From NCBI GenBank assembly GCA_030041255.1, contig JASHOF010000126.1, positions 1 to 45,094 of the forward strand: a stretch of DNA of 45,094 nt, in the 5' to 3' direction. How positions within the stretch are numbered: position 1 is the stretch's first letter; each line of letters opens with the position of its first letter. Shown piece after piece: positions 16,041 through 25,064 of this stretch. Position numbers and translations under genes: made by a program. This stretch comes from Acetobacteraceae bacterium. Its GTDB lineage: Bacteria > Pseudomonadota > Alphaproteobacteria > Acetobacterales > Acetobacteraceae. The notes beneath the pieces are model-generated. The model saw nothing but the letters and a program-made list of their open reading frames with translations. It was not told where the DNA came from and did not search any database.

Positions 16041-16274
16041 ATGTTTCCTGAACGACACGTCAAGCTTTTCAAGAACGGCCGGAACCAGGCCGTGCGGATT
16101 CCGCGCGAATTCGAGCTTCCGGGCGAGGATGCGATCATGCGCAAGGAAGGCGAACGGCTGATCATCGAACCGACACCGCCCAAGTCGCTGCTGGCCTTGC
16201 TGGCGACCTTGGTGCCGCTGGACGAGGAGTTTCCGCCGATTCCCGATCCGCATCCGGAATCTGTCACGCTTTGA
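16041..16274 (+). CDS. vapB: VapB-type antitoxin (SpoVT/AbrB swapped-hairpin)
   Basis: A 77-aa antitoxin. The N-terminal AbrB-like fold is seen in VKLFKNGRNQAVRIPREFEL; the acidic, Pro-rich C-terminus (LDEEFPPIPDPHPESVTL) is the part expected to thread into the toxin. ATG 16041 has GAGG 5 nt upstream. Its TGA overlaps the vapC ATG (TGATG), so the two are translationally coupled. Confidence 0.88.
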   Translation: MFPERHVKLFKNGRNQAVRIPREFELPGEDAIMRKEGERLIIEPTPPKSLLALLATLVPLDEEFPPIPDPHPESVTL

Positions 16275-16678
16275 TGCGCTACCTGCTCGACACCAACATT
16301 GTCTCCGATCTCGTCCGCCACCCGCAGGGGCGCATCACGGAACAGGTCCGCAAGGTCGGCGAGGCGCAGGTCTGCACCAGCATCATCGTCGCCGCCGAAT
16401 TGCGCTACGGAGCAACGAAGAAAGGGTCGCAGCACCTTACGGCACAGCTTGAAACCGTGCTCGGCGCGCTCGATGTCCTCCCGTTCGAGGCGCCTGCCGA
16501 TACCGCCTATGGTCTGATCCGTACGCGGCTTGAAAAGGCCGGCACGCCGATCGGCGGGAACGATCTGCTCATCGCCGCCCAGGCGCTCGCCCTCGGCTGC
16601 ACCATCGTCACCGACAACGAGGCAGAGTTCGCCCGCATCGACGGCCTGCCTCGCGAAAACTGGCTGCGGCAGACGTGA
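16274..16678 (+). CDS. vapC: VapC-type PIN-domain toxin
   Basis: A 134-aa PIN-domain ribonuclease. The acidic catalytic residues are visible as Asp in YLLDTNIVSDL, Glu in VAAELRYG, Asp in GGNDLLIAAQAL and Asp in TIVTDNEAEF. VapC toxins cleave tRNA or rRNA when released from VapB. I chose ATG 16274 rather than the TTG one codon earlier, because ATG gives the classic one-base overlap with vapB. Both genes look intact, unlike the neighbouring recombinase and Ada genes. Confidence 0.9.
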   Translation: MRYLLDTNIVSDLVRHPQGRITEQVRKVGEAQVCTSIIVAAELRYGATKKGSQHLTAQLETVLGALDVLPFEAPADTAYGLIRTRLEKAGTPIGGNDLLIAAQALALGCTIVTDNEAEFARIDGLPRENWLRQT

Positions 16679-16800
16679 CATTTTTCCGGACTGTCCGTTT
16701 GTATCGCCGAGGATCGTGTCCCGTGAGGTGGTGCAAGAGCGGCGTCGTGCCGAGTTGCGTCGACGGCGTCAACGACCTTCGGCCTTCCGGCGGGGCACGG

Positions 16801-16845
16801 AGAAAAAAATGGCGCGCTGCCGTTCGGGAGTCCCGACTTCGCCGA
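16801..16845 (-). terminator. Possible terminator after moaB
   Basis: On the minus strand, 11-55 nt past the moaB stop, there is TCGGGA-C-TCCCGA followed by a GC-rich CGGCAGCGCGCC and then seven T. The stem next to the T run is short, so this is a weak call. Confidence 0.3.
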
Positions 16846-16855
16846 TGAAGGGAGA

Positions 16856-17404
16856 TCAGTCCGCCACGGCGGTGCGATGCTCCATCAAGCGCGGCATGAG
16901 CTCGACGAGATTGCAGGGTCGGTGGCGGCTGTCGAGCTGATAGAGGAGAATGTCGTCCCATGCGTCCTTGACGGCGCTGGGGCTGCCGGGCAGTGCGAAG
17001 AGGTACGTCCCGCCTGCAACGCCGCCGAGTGCGCGCGACTGGATTGTGGAGGTGCGGATCTTGTCGTAGCTGAGCATGCGAAACAGCTCTCCGAAGCCTT
17101 CGATCTCCTTTTCGAGAACTCGTTGGAATGCCTCGGGCGTCACGTCGCGTCCCGTGATTCCGGTGCCGCCGGAACTGATGATGACGTCGATGGCGGGATC
17201 GGCGATCCAGATGCGAAGCTGACCTTCGATCCGGTCAGGATCGTCAGGCTCGATGGCGCGCGCGACCAGCCTGTGGCCTGCCCTGGCGATTCGCTCGGCA
17301 AGAGCATCGCCGGAAGTATCATTCCGCGAGGTGCGGGTGTCGGAAACGGTCAGTATGGCGATGTTGACGGGCTGAAACTGACGGCTTTCATCGATGCCGG
17401 CCAT
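16856..17404 (-). CDS. moaB: Molybdopterin adenylyltransferase-type protein MoaB
   Basis: A 182-aa molybdenum-cofactor biosynthesis protein of the MoaB/Mog family, which adenylates molybdopterin before molybdate insertion. Family motifs: [20 protein letters not shown] near the N-terminus, the nucleotide-binding [17 protein letters not shown] around 90-106, and [17 protein letters not shown] near 145. ATG 17404 has GGGGAG 6 nt upstream. The gene is third in a minus-strand row with udg and slt, separated from slt by the 104-bp repeat. Confidence 0.92.
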   Translation of the reverse strand: MAGIDESRQFQPVNIAILTVSDTRTSRNDTSGDALAERIARAGHRLVARAIEPDDPDRIEGQLRIWIADPAIDVIISSGGTGITGRDVTPEAFQRVLEKEIEGFGELFRMLSYDKIRTSTIQSRALGGVAGGTYLFALPGSPSAVKDAWDDILLYQLDSRHRPCNLVELMPRLMEHRTAVAD

Positions 17405-17430
17405 AGAAGGCTCCCCAGGCTCACTACCTC

Positions 17431-17534
17431 AGAGCAGATCGCGATCAGACGGAATCGGCTGATCGCGTGAAGATGCTCGCCAAAACAAAAAGCTAGAGCA
17501 GTTACCGTGAGCCATAGCGAACGGAAATTGCTCT
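17431..17534 (-). repeat. 104-bp double-hairpin dispersed repeat, copy 1
   Basis: Nearly identical in inverted orientation to 24872-24975. It contains two stem-loops: GCGATCAG-N10-CTGATCGC, and AGAGCAGTTACCGT pairing with ACGGAAATTGCTCT across a 12-nt loop. It starts AGAGCA and ends TGCTCT. Its end coincides with the slt stop codon (17533-17535), so it lies directly between slt and moaB and could act in mRNA processing or termination. Confidence 0.85.
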
Positions 17535-19356
17535 AGTGCAAGGTATCGACCGCCAGCGTCATTCTGCCTGGATCTTCCTCGGCCGTGAAGCGCGGGAACT
17601 GCCCCTGTGCCAAGGAATCGAGGCTCGGTTGCGGCAAGCCGAGGCGCTCGGCATAAAGCCAGGTATAGGTCAGCGTCGCTTCGACGAAATGCCGGGTTTG
17701 ACCATTCGGGATCGCTGCGATGAAGAGCAGCGGGTCTCCCTGATCGCGAATCGACCGGGCCCAGGATGCGAAGTTCCCTGGCCCGCCATTATAGCTGCCA
17801 AGGACCTTCAGGAGATCCTGCTGCACAGTCGCCTGCCCGGCGAGGTAGGTCATATAGCGTTGGCCAAGCTCGAGATTGACGGCCGGATTATCGAGAGGGC
17901 TCCCCCAATGCCCGGCCACGGCGGCCGCCGTACTGGGCATGAGTTGCATCAACCCGCGGGCACCTCTCCCAGAAACAGCGCTGGCGTCGAAGTTGGATTC
18001 CAACCTCGTCAGTGCGTAGACGAGTGCCGGATCGACCGTAAAGCCGCCTGCCGGCGAGAGCAACGGTGGGGCCGGTACGGGCGGCCTGGCCGATCTCTGC
18101 CCGGGTGTAGCCGAGAGGAGCTCGGAAATACGTGCGGCGAGCCCGAGCAGTCCGGAATGGGAAGCAACCAACACGACGGCCCTTCCGAACTCGCTGTCGG
18201 ATCGGATTGCGGGCCAGAGGGTGGCGAGTTCGACCTCGGCCAACCCGGGTTCGCCGACCTCCAGGAGGGCGAAGGCGCGCCATCCGGCGGCGGTCGCAGC
18301 CACCGCGTCGATATCGGCTTCACCGAGGGTCGGCCGACCCCCGCCCGGATCGAGACCGTATCCGAGCATGCGCGCGGCCAGCAGCCCATAGAAACACTGC
18401 CGCTCAGCGGCCGCGCGTTGGATCCAGGCCAACCACCGGGTGGGATGATCGAGGTGCAGTTCCGCACGTGCCATCCAGAATGAAGCGGCGGCAACCAAAG
18501 ACGGCCTGGCATCGGTTGCTTCAGCGGCCGCTTTGAAAAAGTCGTGCGCAGTGTCGACCCGGCCGAGACGCCAGGCGGCGAGCGCTGCGATATAGGCGGC
18601 GGCACCGTCTGCCCGACCCGCCGCGTGGCTCGCCGCGCCCGCGAGCGCAAGCGCCTCACGATCCTCGTTCTCAGTGAAAAGTGCCCGGGCTACGATGGCC
18701 TTCAGCACGGCCACATGCGCCGTCGTCAAGCCGTGAGTGGCCGCTATGAGTGAGAGCGCCGAGCCGATTTCACCGGCGGCGGCGCGATCTGCAACGGACA
18801 CCGCCAAAGCGGAGATTCCGTCCGTTTCGGCTTCCACGGGGGTTGCGATGCATGTTTCCTCCGGCCCGGATGCGAAGGTCGGCGAAGGCAACCCGACAAC
18901 CTTCGGCGGCGGAGGCAGACGTGCTCCTCGCGGGAGCTTGCGCAGAAGCAGTTCATAGATCGCCGGTGCCGGCGCCTGATCGCCATATTGCCGGAGCCAC
19001 GATTCGAGTTGCGCCGGAGTCGTGACGGTGTAAGGACCCAGGTATCGTTGGGCCAGGAGGCTGCCGAGCAGCGTTCTGTCCGAAAGCGCGTCGGTTGCCT
19101 TGCGGGCCGCGGCAATCCGTCCTTGCCTTTGGAGTGAAAAGATCAACCGGACTGCGGCCGCCTGACTTGGCGAAAGCGGTTGGGGCAACGCAACCTCGGC
19201 GCCATTCGGTGGCACGGATCGCGGCACGGCCATGGCAGTTTGCGGAAGACTTTGTGCGTGCACGGCAGAAGCGGTGGCCCCGGCCACTAAAGCGGCTCCG
19301 GCGATCATCGCCCGGGCAGCGAATAGGCGGGAAATCGTCTGACCAGCCACCAACAT
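17533..19356 (-). CDS. Soluble lytic murein transglycosylase (SLT, GH23)
   Basis: A 607-aa periplasmic enzyme that cleaves peptidoglycan to 1,6-anhydromuramyl products. A signal peptide (LFAARAMIAGAALVAGATAS, cut near VHAQS) is followed by a long helical superhelix of TPR-like repeats and a C-terminal SLT domain. The SLT domain has the catalytic Glu in ALTRLESNFDASAV (about residue 445), the GRGARGLMQLMPSTA motif, and SYNGGPGNFASW. ATG 19356 begins the signal peptide; the extra upstream frame to 19440 was discarded. Its stop is inside the edge of the 104-bp repeat. Confidence 0.9.
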   Translation of the reverse strand: MLVAGQTISRLFAARAMIAGAALVAGATASAVHAQSLPQTAMAVPRSVPPNGAEVALPQPLSPSQAAAVRLIFSLQRQGRIAAARKATDALSDRTLLGSLLAQRYLGPYTVTTPAQLESWLRQYGDQAPAPAIYELLLRKLPRGARLPPPPKVVGLPSPTFASGPEETCIATPVEAETDGISALAVSVADRAAAGEIGSALSLIAATHGLTTAHVAVLKAIVARALFTENEDREALALAGAASHAAGRADGAAAYIAALAAWRLGRVDTAHDFFKAAAEATDARPSLVAAASFWMARAELHLDHPTRWLAWIQRAAAERQCFYGLLAARMLGYGLDPGGGRPTLGEADIDAVAATAAGWRAFALLEVGEPGLAEVELATLWPAIRSDSEFGRAVVLVASHSGLLGLAARISELLSATPGQRSARPPVPAPPLLSPAGGFTVDPALVYALTRLESNFDASAVSGRGARGLMQLMPSTAAAVAGHWGSPLDNPAVNLELGQRYMTYLAGQATVQQDLLKVLGSYNGGPGNFASWARSIRDQGDPLLFIAAIPNGQTRHFVEATLTYTWLYAERLGLPQPSLDSLAQGQFPRFTAEEDPGRMTLAVDTLH

Positions 19357-19514
19357 GGCTGGCGGCCCTACACGGCACAATCCTGTGAGGCAACCGCTGT
19401 CGGGGAGACGAATCTTAAAATATGAGATGCTGCAACGCAAAACCAGGGGTTATCGTGGGATTTGGTGCTCACAAATTCGTGATCGGTAACTTTGTGATGA
19501 TCCCGGTCTGCGGC

Positions 19515-20252
19515 TCAGGAGCTGAGGGTCCTGTGCAGCAAGAGCAAATCGCGCCAGGCGTCCCGCTTCGCTGCCGCGGTTCGCAAGAGATAGGCCGGAT
19601 GATAGGTTGGCAATGCCGCAACCGGATCCGGCAAGCCCGGCACCTCCACTTTGGTCCACCGCCCGCGCAGGCGACTGATACCTTGGGTCGTTTTGGTCAG
19701 CGCGCGCGTTGCCATTGCCCCGAGCAGGAGAATGTAACGAGGCCGCAGGAGCACGAGGTGGCGGAGGAGGAACGGGAGGCAGAGCGCTATCTCCTGATCG
19801 GTGGGCGTCCGATTGCCCGGCGGGCGCCAGGGTAATATATTGGTTATCAAGAATTTTCTTCGGTCGAGTCCGATGCTCGCCAACATCGTATCGAGAAGCT
19901 GGCCCGACGGTCCGACGAACGGCAGTCCGGAGCGATCCTCCTCGGCGCCGGGAGCCTCCCCGATCAACACCAGCCCGGCATCCGGATTGCCATCGGCGAA
20001 GACAAGATTGGTCGCGGTGGCACGGAGCGCGCAGCCATCGAAATCGGCCAACCTCCGGCGCAGTTCGTCCCGGGTTGTGGCACTGTTCGCCAACTGCCAG
20101 GCGCGCGCAGTTGCACCATCCTCGGGGATGCCCGGCCGCGCTACCGCCTCAAGAGGTGGGGGCAGCGGGGCGAGCTGATCCCGCGGAGTTGTCGCCAACG
20201 CCGCATCGGCTCCCCATGCGAGATGCAGCCGCAGGGCTGCGAATGCGTCCAT
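19515..20252 (-). CDS. Uracil-DNA glycosylase, family 4-type
   Basis: A 245-aa DNA repair enzyme that removes uracil from DNA. Motif A is GEAPGAEEDRSGLPFVGPSG (about residues 97-116), the central NILPWRPPGNRTPTDQEI follows, and the C-terminal motif is LPTYHPAYLLR. Iron-sulfur family-4 enzymes carry a C-x2-C near the N-terminal side of motif A; here only one Cys is present (DGCALRATATNLVF), so the cluster may be absent or differently bound, as in other alphaproteobacterial members as far as I recall. I chose ATG 20252 because the following AALRLHLAWGADAAL matches the usual family N-terminus. Confidence 0.87.
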   Translation of the reverse strand: MDAFAALRLHLAWGADAALATTPRDQLAPLPPPLEAVARPGIPEDGATARAWQLANSATTRDELRRRLADFDGCALRATATNLVFADGNPDAGLVLIGEAPGAEEDRSGLPFVGPSGQLLDTMLASIGLDRRKFLITNILPWRPPGNRTPTDQEIALCLPFLLRHLVLLRPRYILLLGAMATRALTKTTQGISRLRGRWTKVEVPGLPDPVAALPTYHPAYLLRTAAAKRDAWRDLLLLHRTLSS

Positions 20253-20596
20253 CGTTACATCCCGGCCTGCCGATTGCAGCCCTGCCGGGCTGATAGTGGA
20301 GCGGAGAGATCGGCGCCAGGGCGGGAGGATGCCTTCCGCGGCCGATGTCGGGTTCGGCCCGCGGGTTCCAGCCATCGACCCGGCCGGCCCCGGTCCTCGG
20401 GCCGGAAGAGCAAAAGAACCCATTGGATTGCCGCCTTGATTTATGTACGTGCGGCCGCGTTTGCGGCAGCGTCGGGCCGATATATCGCTATGCGACGCCG
20501 ACAGGTGCTTGCTCAGTCATCTCCGGCGCCCGTAATGCCGGGCACCGATGGTTCGGGGATGGCCGCATAGCGGGTGACGGAACAGGACGATGAGGC
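20253..20596. other. Divergent intergenic region udg / ETF-QO
   Basis: 344 bases between divergent genes, so it should hold two promoters. The stretch near 20436-20486 is the most AT-rich (TTGATT at 20436, TATATC at 20481) but I do not see a well-spaced promoter. No protein-like reading frame. Confidence 0.35.
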
Positions 20597-22219
20597 ATGA
20601 CCGACGCTCAGGAGTCGATGGTGTTCGACGTGGTGGTGGTGGGCGCAGGGCCGGCCGGACTTGCCGCAGCGATCCGCCTCAAACAGTGCCGGCCGGAGAG
20701 CGCGATCTGTGTTCTCGAGAAGGGCGCGGAGGTCGGTGCACACATCCTTTCCGGTGCCGTGATCGAGCCGCGCGCGCTCGATGAACTGCTGCCGGCATGG
20801 CGTAAGGATGATCCGCCGCTCGCGACCCCTGCCCGTGAGGATCGTTTCCTGTGGTTAACGGCCCGGCGCGCCATCCGCCTGCCAACCCCGCGCCCGATGC
20901 ACAATGAAGGCAACTTTGTGGGCTCGCTTGGCAATCTCTGTCGCTGGCTTGCTCGCCGTGCCGAGGCACTTGGCGTTGACATCTTTCCCGGATTCGCTGC
21001 CGCTGGATTGATCGAGGAGGGGGGGCGCATCGCAGGTGTGTTCACGGGGGACAAGGGGGTCACGAAATCAGGGGCACGCGGGGCGAATTTCCAGGCGGGC
21101 ATGGCCCTCCGGGCCCGCTTCACGCTGTTTGCCGAGGGATGCCGCGGATCGCTGACCAAGCGGGTGCTCGCCCGTTTCGGCCTGGCCGAGGGGTGCGACC
21201 CGCAGACTTATGCCATCGGCGTCAAGGAACTATGGGAGGTCCCGCCGGAGAGACATCGACCCGGACTCGTGATTCACACTGTCGGTTGGCCGCTCGATAG
21301 AAGCACCTACGGTGGTTCCTTCCTCTACCACTGGGGCGAGCGCTTTGTTTCCACAGGGTTCGTGATCGGGCTAGACTATCGCAATCCCTGGCTTTCGCCG
21401 TTCGAGGAAATGCAGCGGTTCAAGACCCATCCCGCTATTCGTGGCCATTTCACCGGTGGCCGGCGCGTCAGCTACGGTGCGCGCGCACTGAATGAGGGCG
21501 GGTTGCAGTCCATTCCGCGGCTTGTCTTTCCTGGCGGGGCACTGATCGGCTGCGCGGCTGGCTTCCTGAATGTACCGAAAATCAAGGGCACACACACGGC
21601 GATGAAATCCGGCATGCTGGCTGCCGAAGCCGTGGCGGCGGCTCTTGAGGATAGTAGCGTGACGATGCTGTCCGGCTACGAGGAAGCGCTGGCGGCGAGT
21701 TGGGTATGGACCGAACTTGTCAGAGTGCGCAATGTACGACCTGGCTTTGCCCGCTTCGGTCTCTGGGGAGGACTTGTAAACGCGGCGCTTGAGACATATT
21801 TGTTACATGGCAGGTCGCCTTGGACATTCCATCACCGGCGTCCGGATCATGAGACGCTGCTCCAGGTGGACGAGGCGCGGCCTATTCCGTATCCAAATCC
21901 CGATGGGGTTCTGACCTTCGATCGGCTTTCCTCGATCTTCCTCAGCAACACCAATCACGAAGAAGACCAACCATCGCACCTCAGGCTGGTCAAGCCGGAG
22001 CAGGCGATCGCGGTGAACTGGCAACGCTACCGGAGTCCGGAGGTACGCTATTGCCCCGCTGGCGTCTATGAAGTCGTTGGGGAGAATTCCCCATCTCTCG
22101 TCATCAACGCGCAGAACTGCGTTCACTGCAAGACCTGCGACATCAAGGATCCCACCCAAAATATCGACTGGGTGGTGCCGGAGGGGGGGGGCGGTCCCCA
22201 TTACCCGCCGGGCATGTAG
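20597..22219 (+). CDS. Electron-transfer flavoprotein:ubiquinone oxidoreductase (ETF-QO)
   Basis: A 540-aa membrane-associated enzyme that moves electrons from ETF, reduced by acyl-CoA and other dehydrogenases, into the ubiquinone pool. It has an N-terminal FAD-binding Rossmann motif VVVVGAGPAGLAAAIRL (about residues 11-27), the ETF-QO segment GAHILSGAVIEPRAL, and KIKGTHTAMKSGMLAAE. The C-terminal ferredoxin-like 4Fe-4S site uses Cys in RYCPAGVYEV and three in CVHCKTC. The length matches the family. Start ATG 20597 has GAGG/AGGA just upstream. It is divergent from udg, an arrangement common in alphaproteobacteria. Confidence 0.95.
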   Translation: MTDAQESMVFDVVVVGAGPAGLAAAIRLKQCRPESAICVLEKGAEVGAHILSGAVIEPRALDELLPAWRKDDPPLATPAREDRFLWLTARRAIRLPTPRPMHNEGNFVGSLGNLCRWLARRAEALGVDIFPGFAAAGLIEEGGRIAGVFTGDKGVTKSGARGANFQAGMALRARFTLFAEGCRGSLTKRVLARFGLAEGCDPQTYAIGVKELWEVPPERHRPGLVIHTVGWPLDRSTYGGSFLYHWGERFVSTGFVIGLDYRNPWLSPFEEMQRFKTHPAIRGHFTGGRRVSYGARALNEGGLQSIPRLVFPGGALIGCAAGFLNVPKIKGTHTAMKSGMLAAEAVAAALEDSSVTMLSGYEEALAASWVWTELVRVRNVRPGFARFGLWGGLVNAALETYLLHGRSPWTFHHRRPDHETLLQVDEARPIPYPNPDGVLTFDRLSSIFLSNTNHEEDQPSHLRLVKPEQAIAVNWQRYRSPEVRYCPAGVYEVVGENSPSLVINAQNCVHCKTCDIKDPTQNIDWVVPEGGGGPHYPPGM

Positions 22220-22255
22220 CCCTCTCCTGGCCGCTTCTGCTATAGGATTCAGGTG

Positions 22256-23965
22256 ATGCCGAACCTGTGCCTCCTGAGCCGTGTCACCCTGCTCGCGCTC
22301 AGCCTACTTTCTGCGTGCGCGGCGCGCGGTGTGGCGGTGGACGACCCATTGATTGCGGGTCAGGGGTATGGCGCTTTTCTTGACGCGCGCTTCGCCGACG
22401 ACCAATTCGCGCTGAACGATGCGGCTCGCTTTTACCAGCAGGCTTCTGCTGCGGATCCGGGCGAGCGTGCTCTCAGTCGAGAAGCATTCCTCTCCAGCTT
22501 CATGGCCGGCGATCCGAATGCCATGAAGCTTGTGGCAAGCGTGCCCGATGACCCGGTGGCGATGCTGGTCCTGATCGGCGAGGCGGCGCGCAAGGGCGAT
22601 TGGCCGACGGCAATGGCCCGCATCCATGGTCTTCCGCGGGGCGACCTGACGCAGATGCTTTCGCCGCTTCTCCTTGCCTGGGCCGAGCAAGGTGCCGGCG
22701 AGACCGATCAGGCTCTTGCAACTTTGCAGCCCTTCCTTTCCGGGCCCGGGGAGCAGGGAATCTATGTTCTTCATGCCGCGTTGATCGCAGACCTCGCCGG
22801 GCGTACCGCCGTCGCCAAGAGATACTACGCAGCCGCCCAGACGAGATTCGGCGGGCCGAATTTGCAACTTGCAACGATTCTGGCGAGCTGGCAGGCCCGC
22901 CAGGGTGAATTGGACGCGGCGGAAGCGACGCTGGCTGCACTTGGTGCCGCGAGCAGCGAGGTGGCCATAGCCGTCCCCGGGATTGCGAAGACACTGTCGG
23001 AGCGGCCGGTGGCAAGCGCCACCGACGGCATTGCCGAGGCCTTTCTTGCGATCGCGGCGGGCCTTCGCCAGCAGGACTCGCCGGATTTCTCGGTTGTCAT
23101 GCTCCGTCTTTCGCTGGCCCTGCGCCCAAACCTCACCACGGCAAGACTGTTGCTCTCCGATGTTCTCGATGCGCAGGAGCAACCGGCTGCGGCGCTTTCG
23201 GTGCTGGCAGCCGTGCCAGCGTCGGATCCTCTGATAGCACTCGTTCAACTCCGCCGCGCGATGCTCCTCGACGCAATCGGCAAGACGTCGGAATCACTCG
23301 GGTTGCTCGATCGTCTTGCTACGCGCTACCCGGAAAGGCCGGAACCGCTCGGGGTAAAGGGTGACATTCTCCGTGCGCACGAGCGCTGGGACGAGGCTAT
23401 CGACGCCTATAGCGGGGCGATCTCCCGGCTTAGCCAGCACCGACCGTCCGACTGGACCCTGTTTTACGATCGGGGCATCGCCTACGATCAGGTGCACAAC
23501 TGGCCTCAGGCGGAGGGAGATTTTCGAGAAGCTCTCGAGCTGGCGCCCAATCAACCTTACGTTCTCAATTATCTTGGCTATTCCTGGGCCGTGCAAGGCC
23601 GACATCTGCAGGAGGCGCGGCAGATGATCGCCAAAGCTGCGGAACTTCGCCCGAACGACGGTGCAATCCTCGACAGCCTTGGCTATGTCATGTTGCGGCA
23701 AGGAGATGTTCCCGGTGCGGTGCAATGGTTGCTCCGTGCCGTGACCCTCGAACCGGATGACGCAACCATCAACGGCCATCTCGGTGACGCATACTGGGCA
23801 GCCGGCAACAGGCTCGAAGCCTGGTACCAATGGCAGCACGCGCTGACGATGAATCCGAGTGCAACCGAGGCGGCGGTGCTGGAATCGAAGCTCAGAAGCA
23901 AGTATGGACGTCTTGGCGGCGCTGCGGCCTCCCAACCGCTGACACCGGCGAGGCAGAGCCCTTGA
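22256..23965 (+). CDS. TPR-repeat lipoprotein
   Basis: A 569-aa protein with a lipoprotein signal: hydrophobic LLALSLLSAC, with the lipobox Cys at residue 21. The rest is made of tetratricopeptide repeats, clearest at about 390-530 (WTLFYDRGIAYDQVHNWPQA, PYVLNYLGYSWAVQGRHLQE, DGAILDSLGYVMLRQGDVPG, ATINGHLGDAYWAAGNRLEA). It is likely an outer-membrane-attached scaffold. It lies between ETF-QO and ispE, six bases before ispE, so the two are probably co-transcribed. ATG 22256 is preferred over the GTG one codon earlier. Specific function unknown. Confidence 0.88.
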   Translation: MPNLCLLSRVTLLALSLLSACAARGVAVDDPLIAGQGYGAFLDARFADDQFALNDAARFYQQASAADPGERALSREAFLSSFMAGDPNAMKLVASVPDDPVAMLVLIGEAARKGDWPTAMARIHGLPRGDLTQMLSPLLLAWAEQGAGETDQALATLQPFLSGPGEQGIYVLHAALIADLAGRTAVAKRYYAAAQTRFGGPNLQLATILASWQARQGELDAAEATLAALGAASSEVAIAVPGIAKTLSERPVASATDGIAEAFLAIAAGLRQQDSPDFSVVMLRLSLALRPNLTTARLLLSDVLDAQEQPAAALSVLAAVPASDPLIALVQLRRAMLLDAIGKTSESLGLLDRLATRYPERPEPLGVKGDILRAHERWDEAIDAYSGAISRLSQHRPSDWTLFYDRGIAYDQVHNWPQAEGDFREALELAPNQPYVLNYLGYSWAVQGRHLQEARQMIAKAAELRPNDGAILDSLGYVMLRQGDVPGAVQWLLRAVTLEPDDATINGHLGDAYWAAGNRLEAWYQWQHALTMNPSATEAAVLESKLRSKYGRLGGAAASQPLTPARQSP

Positions 23966-23971
23966 CCTGCC

Positions 23972-24838
23972 GTGCCTGAAGAAGAAGCTCCGGCAAAGGT
24001 TAATCTATTTCTGCATATCACCGGCCGTCGGCCTGACGGCTATCACCTGCTCGATAGCATGGTTGTGTTTGCGGATATCGGAGACAGAGTGGCCGTGACT
24101 CCGGCACCCGACCTCCGGCTGGTGATGGACGGCCCTTTCGCGGCTGGCCTGCCCCTTGGTGCCGACAATCTGGTCATGCGCGCGGCCCGAACGCTCGCCA
24201 CCGCGGCCGGCGGTGCGGGGGGTGCATCGCTTTGCCTGACGAAAAGGCTGCCGCATTCCGCCGGCCTCGGTGGCGGCTCGGCCGACGCAGGAGCAGCGCT
24301 TCGACTGCTCAAGCGGTTTTGGAGGTTGCCCGATGGGTGCGTCGACCTGCTTCCCCTTGCCGCCAGCCTAGGCGCGGATGTTCCAGCCTGCCTTCAATCG
24401 TTGCCTGCCCGGACGAGCGGCATCGGCGAGGTGCTTGGCCGCGCTCCTGCCTTGCCGGCATTCGGGCTTTGCCTTGTCAATCCGGGGCTCGCGCTTCCGA
24501 CACGGGCAGTTTTCGCAGAGTGGAGCGGGTGTTTCTCGAGGTCGGCACGTCTTCCCTCTTCCTGGCCCGATGCTGCCGCACTCGCTCAGTGCCTGGCCGG
24601 CTTGCGGAATGACCTCGAGACTACGGCGATAACGCTCTGCTCGCCGATCGCGACGGTCCTGAAGGCGCTCAGTGCCGAACCGGGATGCCTGCTGGCGCGG
24701 ATGACAGGTTCCGGGGCGACCTGCTTTGGCCTGTTTGCAGATGCGACGATTGCCCAGCGCGCTGCGGACCGGATCGGTCGTCCTGACTGGTGGTGCTGGG
24801 GGGGCGGGCTGGTGCATCCTGCGGTCTTGAGCGTTTGA
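23972..24838 (+). CDS. ispE: 4-diphosphocytidyl-2-C-methyl-D-erythritol kinase (IspE)
   Basis: A 288-aa GHMP kinase that phosphorylates CDP-ME in the methylerythritol phosphate route to isoprenoids. The N-terminus APAKVNLFLHITGRRPDGYH and LLDSMVVFADIGD are diagnostic. The ATP-binding loop is LPHSAGLGGGSADAGAALR (about residues 92-110), and the C-terminal GHMP motif is ARMTGSGATCFGLF. The start is GTG 23972, six bases after the TPR gene stop. Confidence 0.95.
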   Translation: MPEEEAPAKVNLFLHITGRRPDGYHLLDSMVVFADIGDRVAVTPAPDLRLVMDGPFAAGLPLGADNLVMRAARTLATAAGGAGGASLCLTKRLPHSAGLGGGSADAGAALRLLKRFWRLPDGCVDLLPLAASLGADVPACLQSLPARTSGIGEVLGRAPALPAFGLCLVNPGLALPTRAVFAEWSGCFSRSARLPSSWPDAAALAQCLAGLRNDLETTAITLCSPIATVLKALSAEPGCLLARMTGSGATCFGLFADATIAQRAADRIGRPDWWCWGGGLVHPAVLSV

Positions 24839-24871
24839 CCTTCTTCCTGGAATCCGGTCCGTCCGGAGGCT

Positions 24872-24975
24872 GGAGCAATTTCCGTTCGCCATGGCTCACG
24901 GTAACTGCTCCCTCTCTTTGTTTTGGCGAGCATCTTCACGCGATCAGCCGATTCCGTCTGATCGCGATCTGCTCC
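24872..24975 (+). repeat. 104-bp double-hairpin dispersed repeat, copy 2
   Basis: Inverted copy of 17431-17534 with the same length. Differences are a few bases in the linker between the hairpins and one base at each end, where G/C replaces A/T. It lies 33 nt after the ispE stop. Both stem-loops are preserved. Confidence 0.85.
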
Positions 24976-25064
24976 GAGGGCCTGTCGTGGATTAGCTGAA
25001 TCGGGTCGTGTGCGCGGATCATGGGAGATTCCGCGGTCACGGAGCGACTTCGCAGTGTGTTGCC

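Noticed and set aside
20223-20570. Small plus-strand frame upstream of ETF-QO
   Set aside because: Overlaps the udg start and the divergent promoter region; not protein-like.
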